From the NCBI GenBank assembly GCA_032622095.1, contig CP136069.1, positions 41,456,194 through 41,520,193 on the forward strand: a DNA stretch of 64,000 bases, read 5' to 3'. The notes below the pieces were generated by a model that worked only from the letters and a program-made list of their open reading frames with translations, made no database searches and had not been told where the DNA came from. This document shows positions 35,501 through 41,640 of this stretch, in pieces. Made by a program: the position numbers and the translations under genes. Source of the stretch: Siphonodentalium dalli. Taxonomy: Eukaryota; Mollusca; Scaphopoda; Gadilida; Siphonodentaliidae. Position 1 is the first letter of the stretch. The number at the start of each line of letters is the position of its first letter.

Positions 35501-38481
35501 ATATCAATTTGGTGGAAATCGGCGCTAAAATTAGTTTTATCAAATTTGGTGCCCCTCTCCCCTTCCGTTCATCCCTGACTCAAACGACGCCACTTTTGAC
35601 ATATTTAAACCACACTGTTGGATTCTTCATATCATGGGGATGATTATATGTAAGCTTCGTGGCAATCGGCGACAGAAAAAAAATCTGCCCCTCCCCCTTT
35701 CCGGGCACCCCTGACGCGAACGGCGCGACTTTTGCCATATTTAAACCACGCCATTAGATTCCTCATATTATGGGGATGATTATATATAAGTTCGGTGGCA
35801 ATCGGCGACAAATTTTTTTTTCTGCCCCTCCCCCTTTTCTGCCCCTGACAACAACGGCGTCACTTTAGAAAATTCTAACCCCGACCATTATCTTTCTCGT
35901 AAAAAGCTACTCCTAGTAGACCCCTTTGGCATCATCTAGATGGTCCCCTGTAAATTTCTATAGAACACAGACAGACAGACAGACAGACAGACATTCGCAA
36001 ATATAGATATAAGAAGATATTATTATATTATAATTCTAGCTTCCAGGGCGCCAGCAGGTGGATAAATAGTTTGAAGACTATAGCCCGGGATATAGCTCCA
36101 CAAAATTCACAATAAGGCATTGTGTAAAAATTATGGCCTCGCACCAGATTGTGATGATAACAGACGTGCGATAGTTCGAAGACTATAGCCTGGGATATAG
36201 TTAGCAAATTCTGACATTACGCCAAATTGTGATGTCAGCAAGTGGGTGATAGGTCAAAGATATTCCTCCCATATGCCAGGACAGATTTCAACTAAATTTG
36301 GTAACTCTGAGTACCCAGGCGATTGTTACATAAACGGCATTAGTTTTTTTTTACTTTTTATTTATTTTTAATTTAATTTAATTTACAAAAATAATATTAA
36401 CAAAATTTAATTAAAATATTTATAAAAAAAATTGAACTCCTTGCTCAATTGAACACATTTAAAAAAAAATGTTTAAATGATGTGCACTAAGGGGCTGCGA
36501 TTGTCTGAGATGTAAATGTCAAAGAGGCCCCAGACCCGTAGTGTACATAGTGGTCACAGGCCACTGAGATACTGAATAAAGTTATATTCTTATACCTTGA
36601 GGGCTGAATAAAGTTATATTCTTATACCTTGAGGGCTGAATAAAGTTATATTCTTATACCTTGAGGGCTGAATAAAGTTATATTCTTATACCTTGAGGGC
36701 TGAATAAAGTTATATTCTTATACCTTGAGGGCACTGAGATACTGAATAAAGTTATATTCTTATACCTTGAGGGCACTGAGATACTGAATAAAGTTATATT
36801 CTTATACCTTGAGGGCTGAATAAAGTTATATTCTTATACCTTGAGGGCACTGAGATACTGAATAAAGTTATATTCTTATACCTTGAGGGCTGAGGCAGCT
36901 TTTTTCCATTCTGGTTCTAGATTCTTACAATGTCCGCACCTGAAAAATTCAATAATTAGTTAACCCTTTACCCAACAGAAGGGCCCTGTGCCAATGCATT
37001 CTCTTATATATGCGAGTCGACCATAGGTCGCCTCGCATATATAAGAGAATGCATTGGCTTAACACATTAAAAATTATAAAATTGTTAAAGATTGTAAGAA
37101 AAAATGGTAAAAAGTGTTAAAAAAAGTTGTTTTTTAGGCCAATGCATTCTCTTATATATGCGAGGCGACCTATGGTCGACTCGCATATATAAGAGAATGC
37201 ATTGGCACAGCGTATAACTGTAACTATCACAATGTGGCCAAGGAGCCGGTTCCAATGATATCCATATGTGTATGGTTCTATTGAGACAGACCGAAGATAT
37301 TTTAGGCTGTTGAAGCTTTATTTGGCCGGTTTTGGCCGGTTTGTTGGGTAAAGGGTTAAAATGTGGTTCATCCATGAATAAGTCTGATGAGTAACTAAAT
37401 GACATGCTGAAGGTCTTCAACTGTCCACTTCTGCTTTTTCTATCAGCTTCATTCCTCTGCTCAAAATGTGAATAACTTGTCTCGTTCAACACAAGACGTT
37501 AAACAGTTGGGTACATATTCAATTGACCATGAAAAGGTGGCTATGCTAATGACTTGCTTGGCAAGCTGACTATGAATATTGATGTGATTTGTGCTTTCTA
37601 AAATTCACCCCATCAGCCTGAGGCATGCTATCCTAATATAGAATAGCAATGGTACATGTACACGTATGTTTATATAAATGATTAGCAATTTAGCATACAG
37701 ACAATAACCATCGACTCCCAACCTGGTACAATATAATCATGTTTATTTTTGAATATCTCACTGTTAGCATTATGTTTGTGAGGACATGGCTAATTAAGTT
37801 TAAGTTTTGCACCATTGAGAATTCTGAGAATAAAATGCAAAATGCGGTGATTATTCATTAATAATTATTCTCAATAGGTTTCTGAAGTTATTTATATAGT
37901 ACAATGTAATTATAATGTGAATTTACAGCTGGAATTTATGTGAATAAAGCATACATGTATGCCTAGGGGATAAGAGTTGCCCTATCAGAATTTTCACAAG
38001 GGACAATGGAATTGTGCCAATAATGAAGCAAATTCATTAATATTTTCTGCCAAAAAAAACATACAATTAATTAATCTTGGCCCAAATAAACAATCAAAGG
38101 TTCTTGGTTAACCGGTCGGTCCCCCAGTGATAATTGTTGTACGAGTTCTCTTGCCAAAAGCAACTAACACAGTGTTTGATGTTCAAAGACAGAGAGTTGT
38201 GTACTAACTTTCGGGGTACTAGCGATAACTTACAAAATGACATCTGCATATATATACTAGTACACATATGAAGGTGAAAATATTAGTGTCCCTCATACTT
38301 ACCATGGAGCGTAAAATTCAATAAGCCACAGTTCGTCACTCTGCACTACTTTATTGTGGAAATTGTCTGGTGTTAGTTCGACAACATCATCAGAGGGGGA
38401 GTAATCAGCTCGTGTTATATAGCTGCATAATGCAACCAACAGTACAACTCCAACTGGAAGTATAACAAGAATGATACTCAT
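14520..38481 (-). CDS. PDIA6: protein disulfide isomerase A6 (P5) homologue, 11 coding exons
   Basis: An ER thiol-disulfide oxidoreductase that forms and reshuffles disulfides in secretory proteins. Coding exons, 5' to 3': 38481-38303, 36939-36882, 32426-32300, 31594-31464, 30063-29854, 28587-28438, 24155-23998, 22164-22092, 20876-20791, 15425-15329, 14588-14520. They give about 445 residues, close to the usual 440 of PDIA6. Residues 1-25 form a signal peptide. Two thioredoxin domains follow, with CGHC at 61-64 and 196-199 and cis-proline motifs FPTIK and YPTIK. A Gly/Ser linker (about 148-163) separates them. A thioredoxin-like domain lacking CxxC and an Asp/Glu tail ending KDEL complete it. 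The a-a'-b order plus KDEL identifies PDIA6 rather than PDIA1, A3 or A4. Phases match at every junction. The start at 38481 places the hydrophobic core at the N-terminus; an in-frame ATG at 38496 is also possible. Confidence 0.95.
14718..14830. mobile_element. MITE family H, one hairpin (PDIA6 intron 10)
   Basis: ATAGTGTGTCTGTCATTTGC, then GAATGAGGTCCCCGGAGGG facing its mirror. The right terminal repeat is absent. A second, unrelated inverted pair (GTGTAACTGATTTTGCTTG) spans 14850-14930. Confidence 0.65.
14962..15194. mobile_element. MITE family H (hAT-like) with perfect 8-bp target duplication
   Basis: Starts CAAGCCTTGAAATAGTGTG and ends with its mirror. It is flanked on both sides by CCAAATAC (14954-14961, 15195-15202). 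Two hairpins lie inside. The 8-bp duplication is what hAT-group transposases produce. Confidence 0.9.
15329..15425 (-). CDS. PDIA6: PDIA6 exon 10
   Basis: Completes the split Arg and reads [20 protein letters not shown] and TAWDGKDGV, matching the conserved [11 protein letters not shown] region of PDIA6. Acceptor TTTCCAG; donor GTAAGA. Confidence 0.93.
15675..15740. repeat. short hairpin related to 16490-16605
   Basis: AAATTTTCACGAGCGGCTAC facing GTCGCGGGTGAAAATTTGA. The same TTTTCACGAGxGG motif forms the larger hairpin at 16490. Confidence 0.5.
16490..16605. mobile_element. foldback element, about 115 bp
   Basis: AGCCGAGAATACCAAATTTT and its mirror AAAATTTTATACTCTCGGCT close a stem that also pairs GTGGTTTTAACCAC with GTGGTTAAAACCAC. 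Non-coding; in PDIA6 intron 9. Confidence 0.65.
16680..17240. repeat. short direct repeats in intron 9
   Basis: GGAAATTTAGGGAGACTTCA occurs twice near 16715-16760. CGGTCTCTTCAAAA..GTCCGACGCG occurs twice near 17185-17231. The rest of 16765-17180 is featureless A/T-rich sequence. Confidence 0.6.
18190..20530. repeat. large inverted repeat (arms about 220-250 bp)
   Basis: The left arm at about 18205-18435 (GGCTGAAAATGGGCCC, then TTTCTTGTTTTGTAAACACA) is mirrored at about 20270-20530 (TGTGTTTACAAAACAAG, then GGGCCCATTTTCAGC). The arms show diverged identity. The loop holds poly-C and poly-G tracts (18686-18703, 18956-18969) and the repeat at 19320. Probably an old long-TIR transposon; no target duplication was found. 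Confidence 0.6.
19320..19590. repeat. diverged tandem repeats with ACAGGTGTC/GACACCTG
   Basis: Repeated blocks of TGATTGACAGGTGTCATGT, CAGACACCTGGTATGATG and TGGAATTTTCCATGATTCTG, roughly 2-3 copies of about 90-100 bp. Confidence 0.65.
20595..20765. mobile_element. family E-type core remnant (PDIA6 intron 9)
   Basis: Two decayed palindromic cores, then TTTCAGCTCCAGTCATGG, the family E right end, running to TTAA at 20759-20762. It lies only 25 bp from the exon 9 donor. Confidence 0.5.
20791..20876 (-). CDS. PDIA6: PDIA6 exon 9
   Basis: 28 codons plus 2 bases: [20 protein letters not shown] and EKGINEFM, the beta strand and helix that close the b-domain. Acceptor TTTATAG; donor GTGAGA. Confidence 0.92.
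20949..21278. mobile_element. MITE family K (TTAA)
   Basis: TTAA at 20945-20948 and 21279-21282; termini AGGTACTCAATCCGATCAGA and mirror (one mismatch). The TTAA target fits piggyBac- or Kolobok-type transposition; the AGG start differs from the CCCTTT families. Non-coding, in PDIA6 intron 8. Confidence 0.8.
21283..22089. other. intron 8 remainder
   Basis: No exon or repeat recognised. Short open frames here have no support. Confidence 0.5.
22092..22164 (-). CDS. PDIA6: PDIA6 exon 8
   Basis: A 73-bp exon completing the split Gly, then [20 protein letters not shown] and FGYP. This matches the WLWTEAG...GIGGFGYP region of vertebrate PDIA6. Acceptor ATTCCAG; donor GTAAGT. Confidence 0.92.
22602..22732. 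mobile_element. MITE family C, 131 bp (TTAA)
   Basis: TTAA flanks. Long inverted termini begin CCCTTTCAGTGCCAAGTCCG and extend to GATTTTTGTA. It is little more than two termini around an A/T-rich loop containing TGATACATTGATGGAAAGAG. Confidence 0.88.
22905..23174. mobile_element. MITE family H (hAT-like) with perfect 8-bp target duplication
   Basis: Flanked by CATTTACT (22897-22904, 23175-23182). Terminal repeats CAAACTTTGAAATAGTG and mirror, with two hairpins. In PDIA6 intron 7. Confidence 0.9.
23257..23735. mobile_element. MITE family K, longer form
   Basis: TTAA at 23253-23256 and 23736-23739. Left end AGGTACTCAATCCG, right end CGGATTGAGTACCT. Near-mirror halves contain GGATAACTCTATAATCAAGT. 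Confidence 0.8.
23838..23990. mobile_element. family E-type core remnant
   Basis: Two palindromic cores (about 23838-23862 and 23898-23955) followed by a CAGGACACTCCAGTTACTTA end. It stops within about 15 bp of the exon 7 donor. Confidence 0.5.
23998..24155 (-). CDS. PDIA6: PDIA6 exon 7: non-catalytic domain
   Basis: 52 codons plus 2 bases. Starts [20 protein letters not shown], with [16 protein letters not shown] and a Lys-rich helix ending KNPW. It corresponds to the b-domain of PDIA6, which has no CxxC active pair. Donor GTAAGT. Confidence 0.93.
24311..24510 (-). mobile_element. MITE family D, decayed inverted copy
   Basis: TTAACCCTTAGGAAATG, then the TTCAACAAA...TTTGTTGAACTTATTATC hairpin, then AATAATAGACCCTTCCAATG. 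The far terminus is lost. Confidence 0.5.
24530..26180. other. intron 6 stretch without a recognised gene
   Basis: A/T-rich unique sequence. Around 25640-25710 there are several TCACGTGATC / TCACATGATC-type palindromic motifs. No exon is supported. Confidence 0.45.
26188..26436. repeat. direct repeat flanking the THAP relic's 3' end
   Basis: GAACGCTCTTTATTGAGTCA..GGAAAATGGGGACTCGA at about 26188-26230 recurs at about 26392-26436. On the minus strand each copy contains AATAAA. Confidence 0.75.
26457..26828 (-). pseudogene. THAP-domain reading frame with two nonsense codons
   Basis: The frame from ATG at 26828 reads [20 protein letters not shown], then [16 protein letters not shown] and WLPTK. 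After TAG (26660-26658) and TGA (26654-26652) the same frame continues [28 protein letters not shown] and a basic tail to a final TAG at 26459-26457. Spacing C5-x4-C10...C61-x2-H64, the FP and W positions and the xPTL motif fit the zinc-binding C2CH THAP fold, a DNA-binding domain of P-element transposases and host regulators. The stops fall in the consensus KYSRIC segment, so a working protein is unlikely. An AATAAA lies about 55 bp beyond the final stop. Only the THAP domain is present, so it may be a transposon fragment or a retired small gene. It lies in PDIA6 intron 6. Confidence 0.8.
26830..28430. other. intron 6 stretch without a recognised gene
   Basis: Repeated TTTGACGTCATAT-type sites at about 27170 and 27243. 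A poly-A/poly-T tract near 28257-28312. A minus-strand frame at 26968-27168, with several Cys/His residues, has no recognised motif. No exon supported. Confidence 0.45.
28438..28587 (-). CDS. PDIA6: PDIA6 exon 6: end of second thioredoxin domain
   Basis: 50 codons, phase 0 at both ends. Contains [17 protein letters not shown] with the cis-proline, then [20 protein letters not shown], the typical domain-closing helix. Donor GTATGT. Confidence 0.94.
28872..29082. mobile_element. MITE family M, intact 211-bp foldback (PDIA6 intron 5)
   Basis: TA|CAGTAATGCCCTAAATAATC ... mirror|TA. Each arm is about 100 bp and nearly perfect; the loop is around CTCACATAGC. It is the best reference copy for the interrupted ones at 1273 and 1914. 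Confidence 0.9.
29090..29853. other. intron 5 remainder
   Basis: Two diverged direct repeats near 29570-29640 and 29690-29750 share TTGAAATxGGTTAATATxTG, GAGTTATTG and GCTTACGACAA / GCTTATGACCA. Nothing coding seen. Confidence 0.45.
29854..30063 (-). CDS. PDIA6: PDIA6 exon 5: second CGHC active site
   Basis: Exactly 70 codons, phase 0 at both ends. Reads [20 protein letters not shown], then [17 protein letters not shown], then [19 protein letters not shown]. The active site is residues 196-199. Acceptor TTGTAG; donor GTTAGC (slightly weak). Confidence 0.94.
30252..30680. mobile_element. MITE family H, two spread hairpins
   Basis: Left end CAAGCCTGATTATATTGTGC, hairpins at about 30286-30374 and 30584-30665, right end ACTAAACTCAGGCTGG. 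No 8-bp duplication remains. Intron 4. Confidence 0.65.
30763..31113 (+). mobile_element. MITE family A, 5'-truncated copy 6
   Basis: Begins inside the family at TTCAACAGCCTAAAATATCT without the CCCTTTACCC end. The right end is intact, with TTAA at 31114-31117 and two palindromic cores. Flanks AGCTAATAGAATGG and TGCTAATAGAACCG are similar. Confidence 0.8.
31464..31594 (-). CDS. PDIA6: PDIA6 exon 4: domain end and Gly/Ser linker
   Basis: Encodes [20 protein letters not shown], a helix, and then a [16 protein letters not shown] linker before the second catalytic domain. The linker codons are a GGT/AGT-rich run prone to length change. Acceptor ATAACAG; donor GTGAGT at 31463. Confidence 0.92.
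31837..32089 (+). mobile_element. MITE family E (PDIA6 intron 3)
   Basis: TTAA at 31833-31836 and 32090-32093. Left CCCTTTCACAACAGGAGC, right GTCATGAAAGGA. Contains GCTGCTGCAGCATTAAA and two diverged palindromic cores. Confidence 0.8.
32300..32426 (-). CDS. PDIA6: PDIA6 exon 3: core of first thioredoxin domain
   Basis: 42 codons plus 1 base. Acceptor TTTCAG, then [20 protein letters not shown], and later [12 protein letters not shown] with the cis-proline that packs against the active site. Donor GTAATT splits a Gly codon. Confidence 0.93.
32535..33095. mobile_element. inverted-repeat element, about 560 bp
   Basis: Left end GGGTGATTCCTTTCATTATG..GGCTACAATT, mirrored at the right end by AATTGTAGCCC..CATAATGAATGGAATCACC, about 30 bp of terminal repeat. 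No clear target duplication. It lies in intron 2. Confidence 0.65.
33101..33213. repeat. foldback hairpin abutting the previous element
   Basis: TATTGACTCCGTTGTGGTGG and GGAATAGT pair with ACTATTCCACCCGAAGTCAG and TCAATA across about 50 bp of loop. Confidence 0.6.
33228..36015. repeat. decayed retroelement-like repeat with about 135-bp tandem units
   Basis: Begins TACTAGCAGGGTTACCCGGC and ends in a CAGACAGACAGACAGACAGA tract (about 35970-35990). From about 34220 to 35935 at least six diverged units of 114-150 bp repeat TTTGGTGGAAATCGGCGAC, GACTCGAACGGCGCC and CCACACxATTAGATTCCTC. The ACCCGGCGTTGCCC head with a CAGA tail resembles widespread animal RTE-type LINE remnants. That class is inference; no reverse transcriptase frame remains. 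Confidence 0.5.
36040..36540. other. intron 2 remnant shared with 7085 and 41455
   Basis: GATTTCAACTAAATTTGG and GGCATTAGTTTTTTTTTAC are followed by TTGAACTCCTTGCTCAATT. This order resembles the regions at 41520 and 7120. Non-coding. Confidence 0.4.
36562..36890 (-). repeat. 32-bp tandem array carrying nine copies of the exon 2 donor site
   Basis: Nine near-identical 32-bp units (from 36573, 36605, 36637, 36669, 36701, 36743, 36785, 36817 and 36859). A 10-bp insert, ACTGAGATAC, follows units 5, 6 and 8, and the same bases precede unit 1. On the minus strand each unit reads GCCCTCAAG|GTATAAG and then ends in TTTATTCA. The exonic end and 5' splice site are therefore repeated, along with a pyrimidine-rich TTTATTCAG acceptor-like motif. 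The unit touching exon 2 is the functional copy by position. Confidence 0.95.
36882..36939 (-). CDS. PDIA6: PDIA6 exon 2: first CGHC active site
   Basis: A 58-bp exon. Acceptor TTTTCAG; it completes the split Trp, then reads [19 protein letters not shown] and ends in phase 0 at donor GTATAAG. Its last 9 bases (GCCCTCAAG) and the donor form the first unit of a 32-bp tandem array continuing into the intron. Confidence 0.93.
36964..37355 (-). mobile_element. MITE family A, copy 7, reverse orientation (PDIA6 intron 1)
   Basis: TTAA at 36960-36963 and 37356-37359, full termini, two palindromic cores. It starts only about 20 bp upstream of the exon 2 acceptor. Confidence 0.88.
37360..38300. other. 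intron 1 remainder
   Basis: No exon or clear repeat recognised. Confidence 0.5.
38303..38481 (-). CDS. PDIA6: PDIA6 exon 1: signal peptide and start of first thioredoxin domain
   Basis: 59 codons plus 2 bases. The N-terminus [20 protein letters not shown] is a strong signal-peptide core, probably cleaved near TRA. Then come [12 protein letters not shown] and [10 protein letters not shown], the classic lead-in to the active site. The donor GTAAGT at 38302 splits the Trp codon before CGHC. In-frame upstream ATGs at 38496 and beyond would add a basic extension. Confidence 0.9.
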
Positions 38482-38621
38482 ATTACAACATTGCATGTAA
38501 TATAATAGTTTTTTTCTCCGCAGTAGTAAAACAATAGATTGCGTCATAGCAGTGCCTAACGGCAGTCTATTACACATTACTCTTTTTGGTAGAAGATCAA
38601 GAGCATGGCAAAATACTAGTA

Positions 38622-38727
38622 CAGTAATGTCCTAATTAATCGACTCAATAACCACAGCAGAATTTTGGGTAATTTTTCAGGATTTGGTCGGAAATATGGC
38701 TTGTTGCCATTCATCGGAAAGCTCCAT
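38622..38727 (+). mobile_element. MITE family M, half copy
   Basis: TA|CAGTAATGTCCTAATTAATC, then the left arm to CATCGGAAAGCTCC. The right arm is absent. It lies about 140 bp upstream of the PDIA6 start. Confidence 0.7.
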
Positions 38728-38856
38728 TTTCTCTTAGTTTCAGCTGCTGATTCAATCTAATTAATCATTACCTAATTAGTTGGAAAGATTTGGGTGACAA
38801 TTAGAAGTGACAATTCTTATGTGATATTATTATGGTATGAAATGACGACTTAAAAT

Positions 38857-39150
38857 GTACTCAATCCGATCAGACGCTCCTAAATTACTATTTCTTTGTC
38901 TTCAGGGGTAAAAGATATTTGATTCGAGTCGAGGAACCCACCCATCAAAGATCAGAGAGATAATATATCGATGTTTGAAGTTTGCTATTTCTATTGTTTG
39001 TGGAAAAGAAGCACATGGTCAAACAGACGATGATGCGGATGAAGATGGATAACTCTAAAATCAAGTGGTTATTATTACCACTTGATTTTAGAGTTATCCA
39101 TCTTCATCTGCATTGTCATCCATTTGACCACGTGCTTCTGGTCCTCAGAT
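38857..39150. mobile_element. MITE family K, right-truncated
   Basis: A degenerate left end (TTAAAATGTACTCAATCCGA), then the family body and a perfect GATAACTCTAAAATCAAGTG hairpin around 39045-39105. It runs into the family C composite at 39152. Confidence 0.6.
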
Positions 39151-39151
39151 A

Positions 39152-39409
39152 AATTTTGTATTAACCCATATTTCCTTGATCATTTTTCAAATTTATTGAT
39201 TATAATAATGTGATACATTGATGGAATGAGCTCTTATATTTCCTTGATCATTTTTCAAATTTATTGATTATAATAATGTGATACATTGATGGAAAGAGCT
39301 CTAAGAGCTCTTTCCATCAATGTATCACGTACATTATTATAATCAATAAATTTGAAAAATGATCAAGAAAATATGGGTTGATACAAAAATCGGACTTGGC
39401 ACTGAAAGG
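39152..39409. mobile_element. MITE family C, rearranged foldback
   Basis: Two direct copies of CCTTGATCATTTTTCAAATT..GATGGAAxGAGCTCT, followed by an inverted copy that runs to the intact right end CGGACTTGGCACTGAAAGGG and TTAA. This is an expanded relative of 22602-22732. Confidence 0.75.
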
Positions 39410-39559
39410 GTTAAGCATAATGGTCTAATGGAAAACTGAATTTTTCTTAAACGAAATGCCATGCATCTGAATTATCAATATGCTTAAGTGTATGGCTATG
39501 GGATGTTAAGGTTATGGCTATGGGAGGCATTTTTCACATTTATCAGCTAATTGCATTTA

Positions 39560-39990
39560 ACCTTAATGACTGGAGCTTCCTGAAATTAAGCGCAATTCAT
39601 TTACGCTCAAGCATAATTCATTTAAGTTTATAAAGTCAAAGAGTAATCATTCTCATAGAAAGATTATAAATTACGCTTAAGTGTAAATGAATTACGCTAA
39701 GCATAAATTAATATGCTTAAGCATAATTCATATTCACTCTCATAAAGCTCCATTCAAGCTGAAATGGATGCAACCACATTGAATGTCAGTAACCTACATC
39801 AGATTATACTATTATACTAATATTTTTTACCCCCCGAAGCCGAAGAAATAGTAATTTAGGAGCGTCTGATCAGATTGAGTCCCTTTAACTTAAGCATAAA
39901 TGAATTCCGATTAATCATTTAAGTTTAAAGCATAAGTGAATTATGCTTGAGTGTAAATAATTTACACTTGAACATAATTACATGTAGCTA
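39560..39990. repeat. palindromic GCTTAAGCATAATTCATTTA tract plus K remnant
   Basis: Many forward and inverted copies of AATTCATTTACGCTTAAG-like blocks. It begins with a family E end (GACTGGAGCTTCCTGAAATT). A K right-end fragment (TAGGAGCGTCTGATCAGATT, about 39815-39893) is embedded. Confidence 0.55.
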
Positions 39991-40545
39991 ATAAATGTGA
40001 AAATGGCCTCCACACGATTCAATCGTAAGTGGAGGAATCCGGCCCGACAAAATGGTGGATAGTTTGTTCACACGATTGTGATGTTGTCGTAGATAATATT
40101 TTGTGTTGTACGTTCGTAAGCACGTGTTTGACTAGATCATGGCATGAAGCTCTACTCTGGCTAACATCTACGGATGTAAGCCACAGTAGAGAATCATGGC
40201 ATGATCTAGCGTTTGACTACCCTATGATATTTCCAGCTACGATTTTTACGTACACACAACTGCAATTACATTGCAAGAGGAGGTAGCCAAGGATACGCCA
40301 TGACATCGCATCTAAAATTAAACAGTGGTTGATATTATTTTTTTACTAGCGATCTTGACGCGAGCATTCACAGTTCAAGTACCGGTTATATATACTTCCT
40401 AAGACGGAAATTTTTCCACTTACGATTGAATCATGGTCGTCTGAACGTTTACTAAGTAACAGTAAATGGCCTATCACTACCAGTAGCACCGTACCAGTAT
40501 AATCGTTCCAGTTCAGTTGGCAATAAACTTTTTTCAAAATATATA

Positions 40546-40687
40546 CACAGAACGACACAATGTGTTAATGGGTTTGTCGATACGGGCACGAGTGCTGTCG
40601 CGGAAGCTTGATAGAACGAGAGGCTATCCTTCCGCGACAGCAGAGTGCCGTATCGACAAACCCATTTATACATCGTGCCGTTCTGTG
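40546..40687. repeat. 142-bp GC-richer palindrome
   Basis: CACAGAACGACACAATGT, TGGGTTTGTCGATACGG and GTGCTGTCGCGGAAG are mirrored by CTTCCGCGACAGC, CCGTATCGACAAACCCA and CATCGTGCCGTTCTGTG. A spacer of about 20 bp separates the arms (40616-40628). It is richer in CpG than its surroundings. Confidence 0.8.
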
Positions 40688-41099
40688 TTTATTACACGCT
40701 TCGCGTCTTAGAATCCGCGCATTAAAAATACAGGCTTAGAAGGTTTATTTAGGCACATGGAGGGCGTGCTTTGTCATGTGTACGTGATGATGCTTTTATT
40801 TTATAGTTCCGGTTTCATGGTTGAGGCGAACGTCATGTACGTCATTTTACGTCAACGAGATGCGTATGGAACGCACGTTCCATACGTATTTGTAAATATG
40901 GAACAGCAATAAGATTGTACTTTTGGGAACAAGTGTGTAATAAAAGCCAAAAAAAAAAGGACAATTAAGTTGTTTTTTTTTAATACAATGCCTCCATCAG
41001 AATTTTTTTGCAAAAACAAATAAGAAATTCGTCATTTTTTGTAAACAGTGATAGCTAGCCTCATCCGCGCGCCGGCATCGCGTAAATAATACTAGATTA

Positions 41100-41640
41100 C
41101 CGACCCGGGGGGGGGGGGGGTACCGCGAAAACAGGCGAGAAAACAAATTTGTTTCCACCTCCAACATTGCAATTACATAGCAGATCATTCTGTAAATACT
41201 TACACTTTTCAAACATCGTCTTTGGTAGAGTCAGCTGAAGAATTTAGTTGATTGATTCTAACAGGATATGTACAAAATGCTCGCTGTCCGCGATTATCCC
41301 TAAACAACGTGGAAATAAAGTGAGTTTGTTGTCGAAGAAATCGTGGAATCTTGTGATTGGTCGACATTTTAAGAAACCACGCCCATCAACTGAAGCTACA
41401 AGTTTGCAATTTAACTCATCCCCTGCCGGATAATATTTAGCCTTATTTATCTAATATAAATACAAAAGAGTAGGATCTGTCTGTATGTCTGTCCGTCTGT
41501 CTGTTCGAAGTTTTCTCCCAGACCCCTAGATCAATTTCAACCAAAATTTGGGGTGGTGACTCGAGGTACCCTGGCATAGGGTATAATGGCATTAACTTTT
41601 TTTTTCTTTCAAAATTTTGATTTAAAAAAATTTAAATAAT
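41100..41640. repeat. poly-G tract and retroelement-like CTGTC remnant
   Basis: A G tract at about 41105-41119. At 41455 ATAAATACAAAAGAGTAGGA precedes GTCTGTCCGTCTGTCTG, then GATCAATTTCAACCAAAATTTGG, a frequent layout of decayed LINE ends. No reading frame. Confidence 0.4.

Noticed and set aside
36562-36890. In-frame 18-nt microexon (from CAG|TATCTCAG... to CAAG|GT) within the splice-site array
   Set aside because: The flanking introns would be only about 23-60 nt, too short for normal splicing. Noted as a curiosity only.
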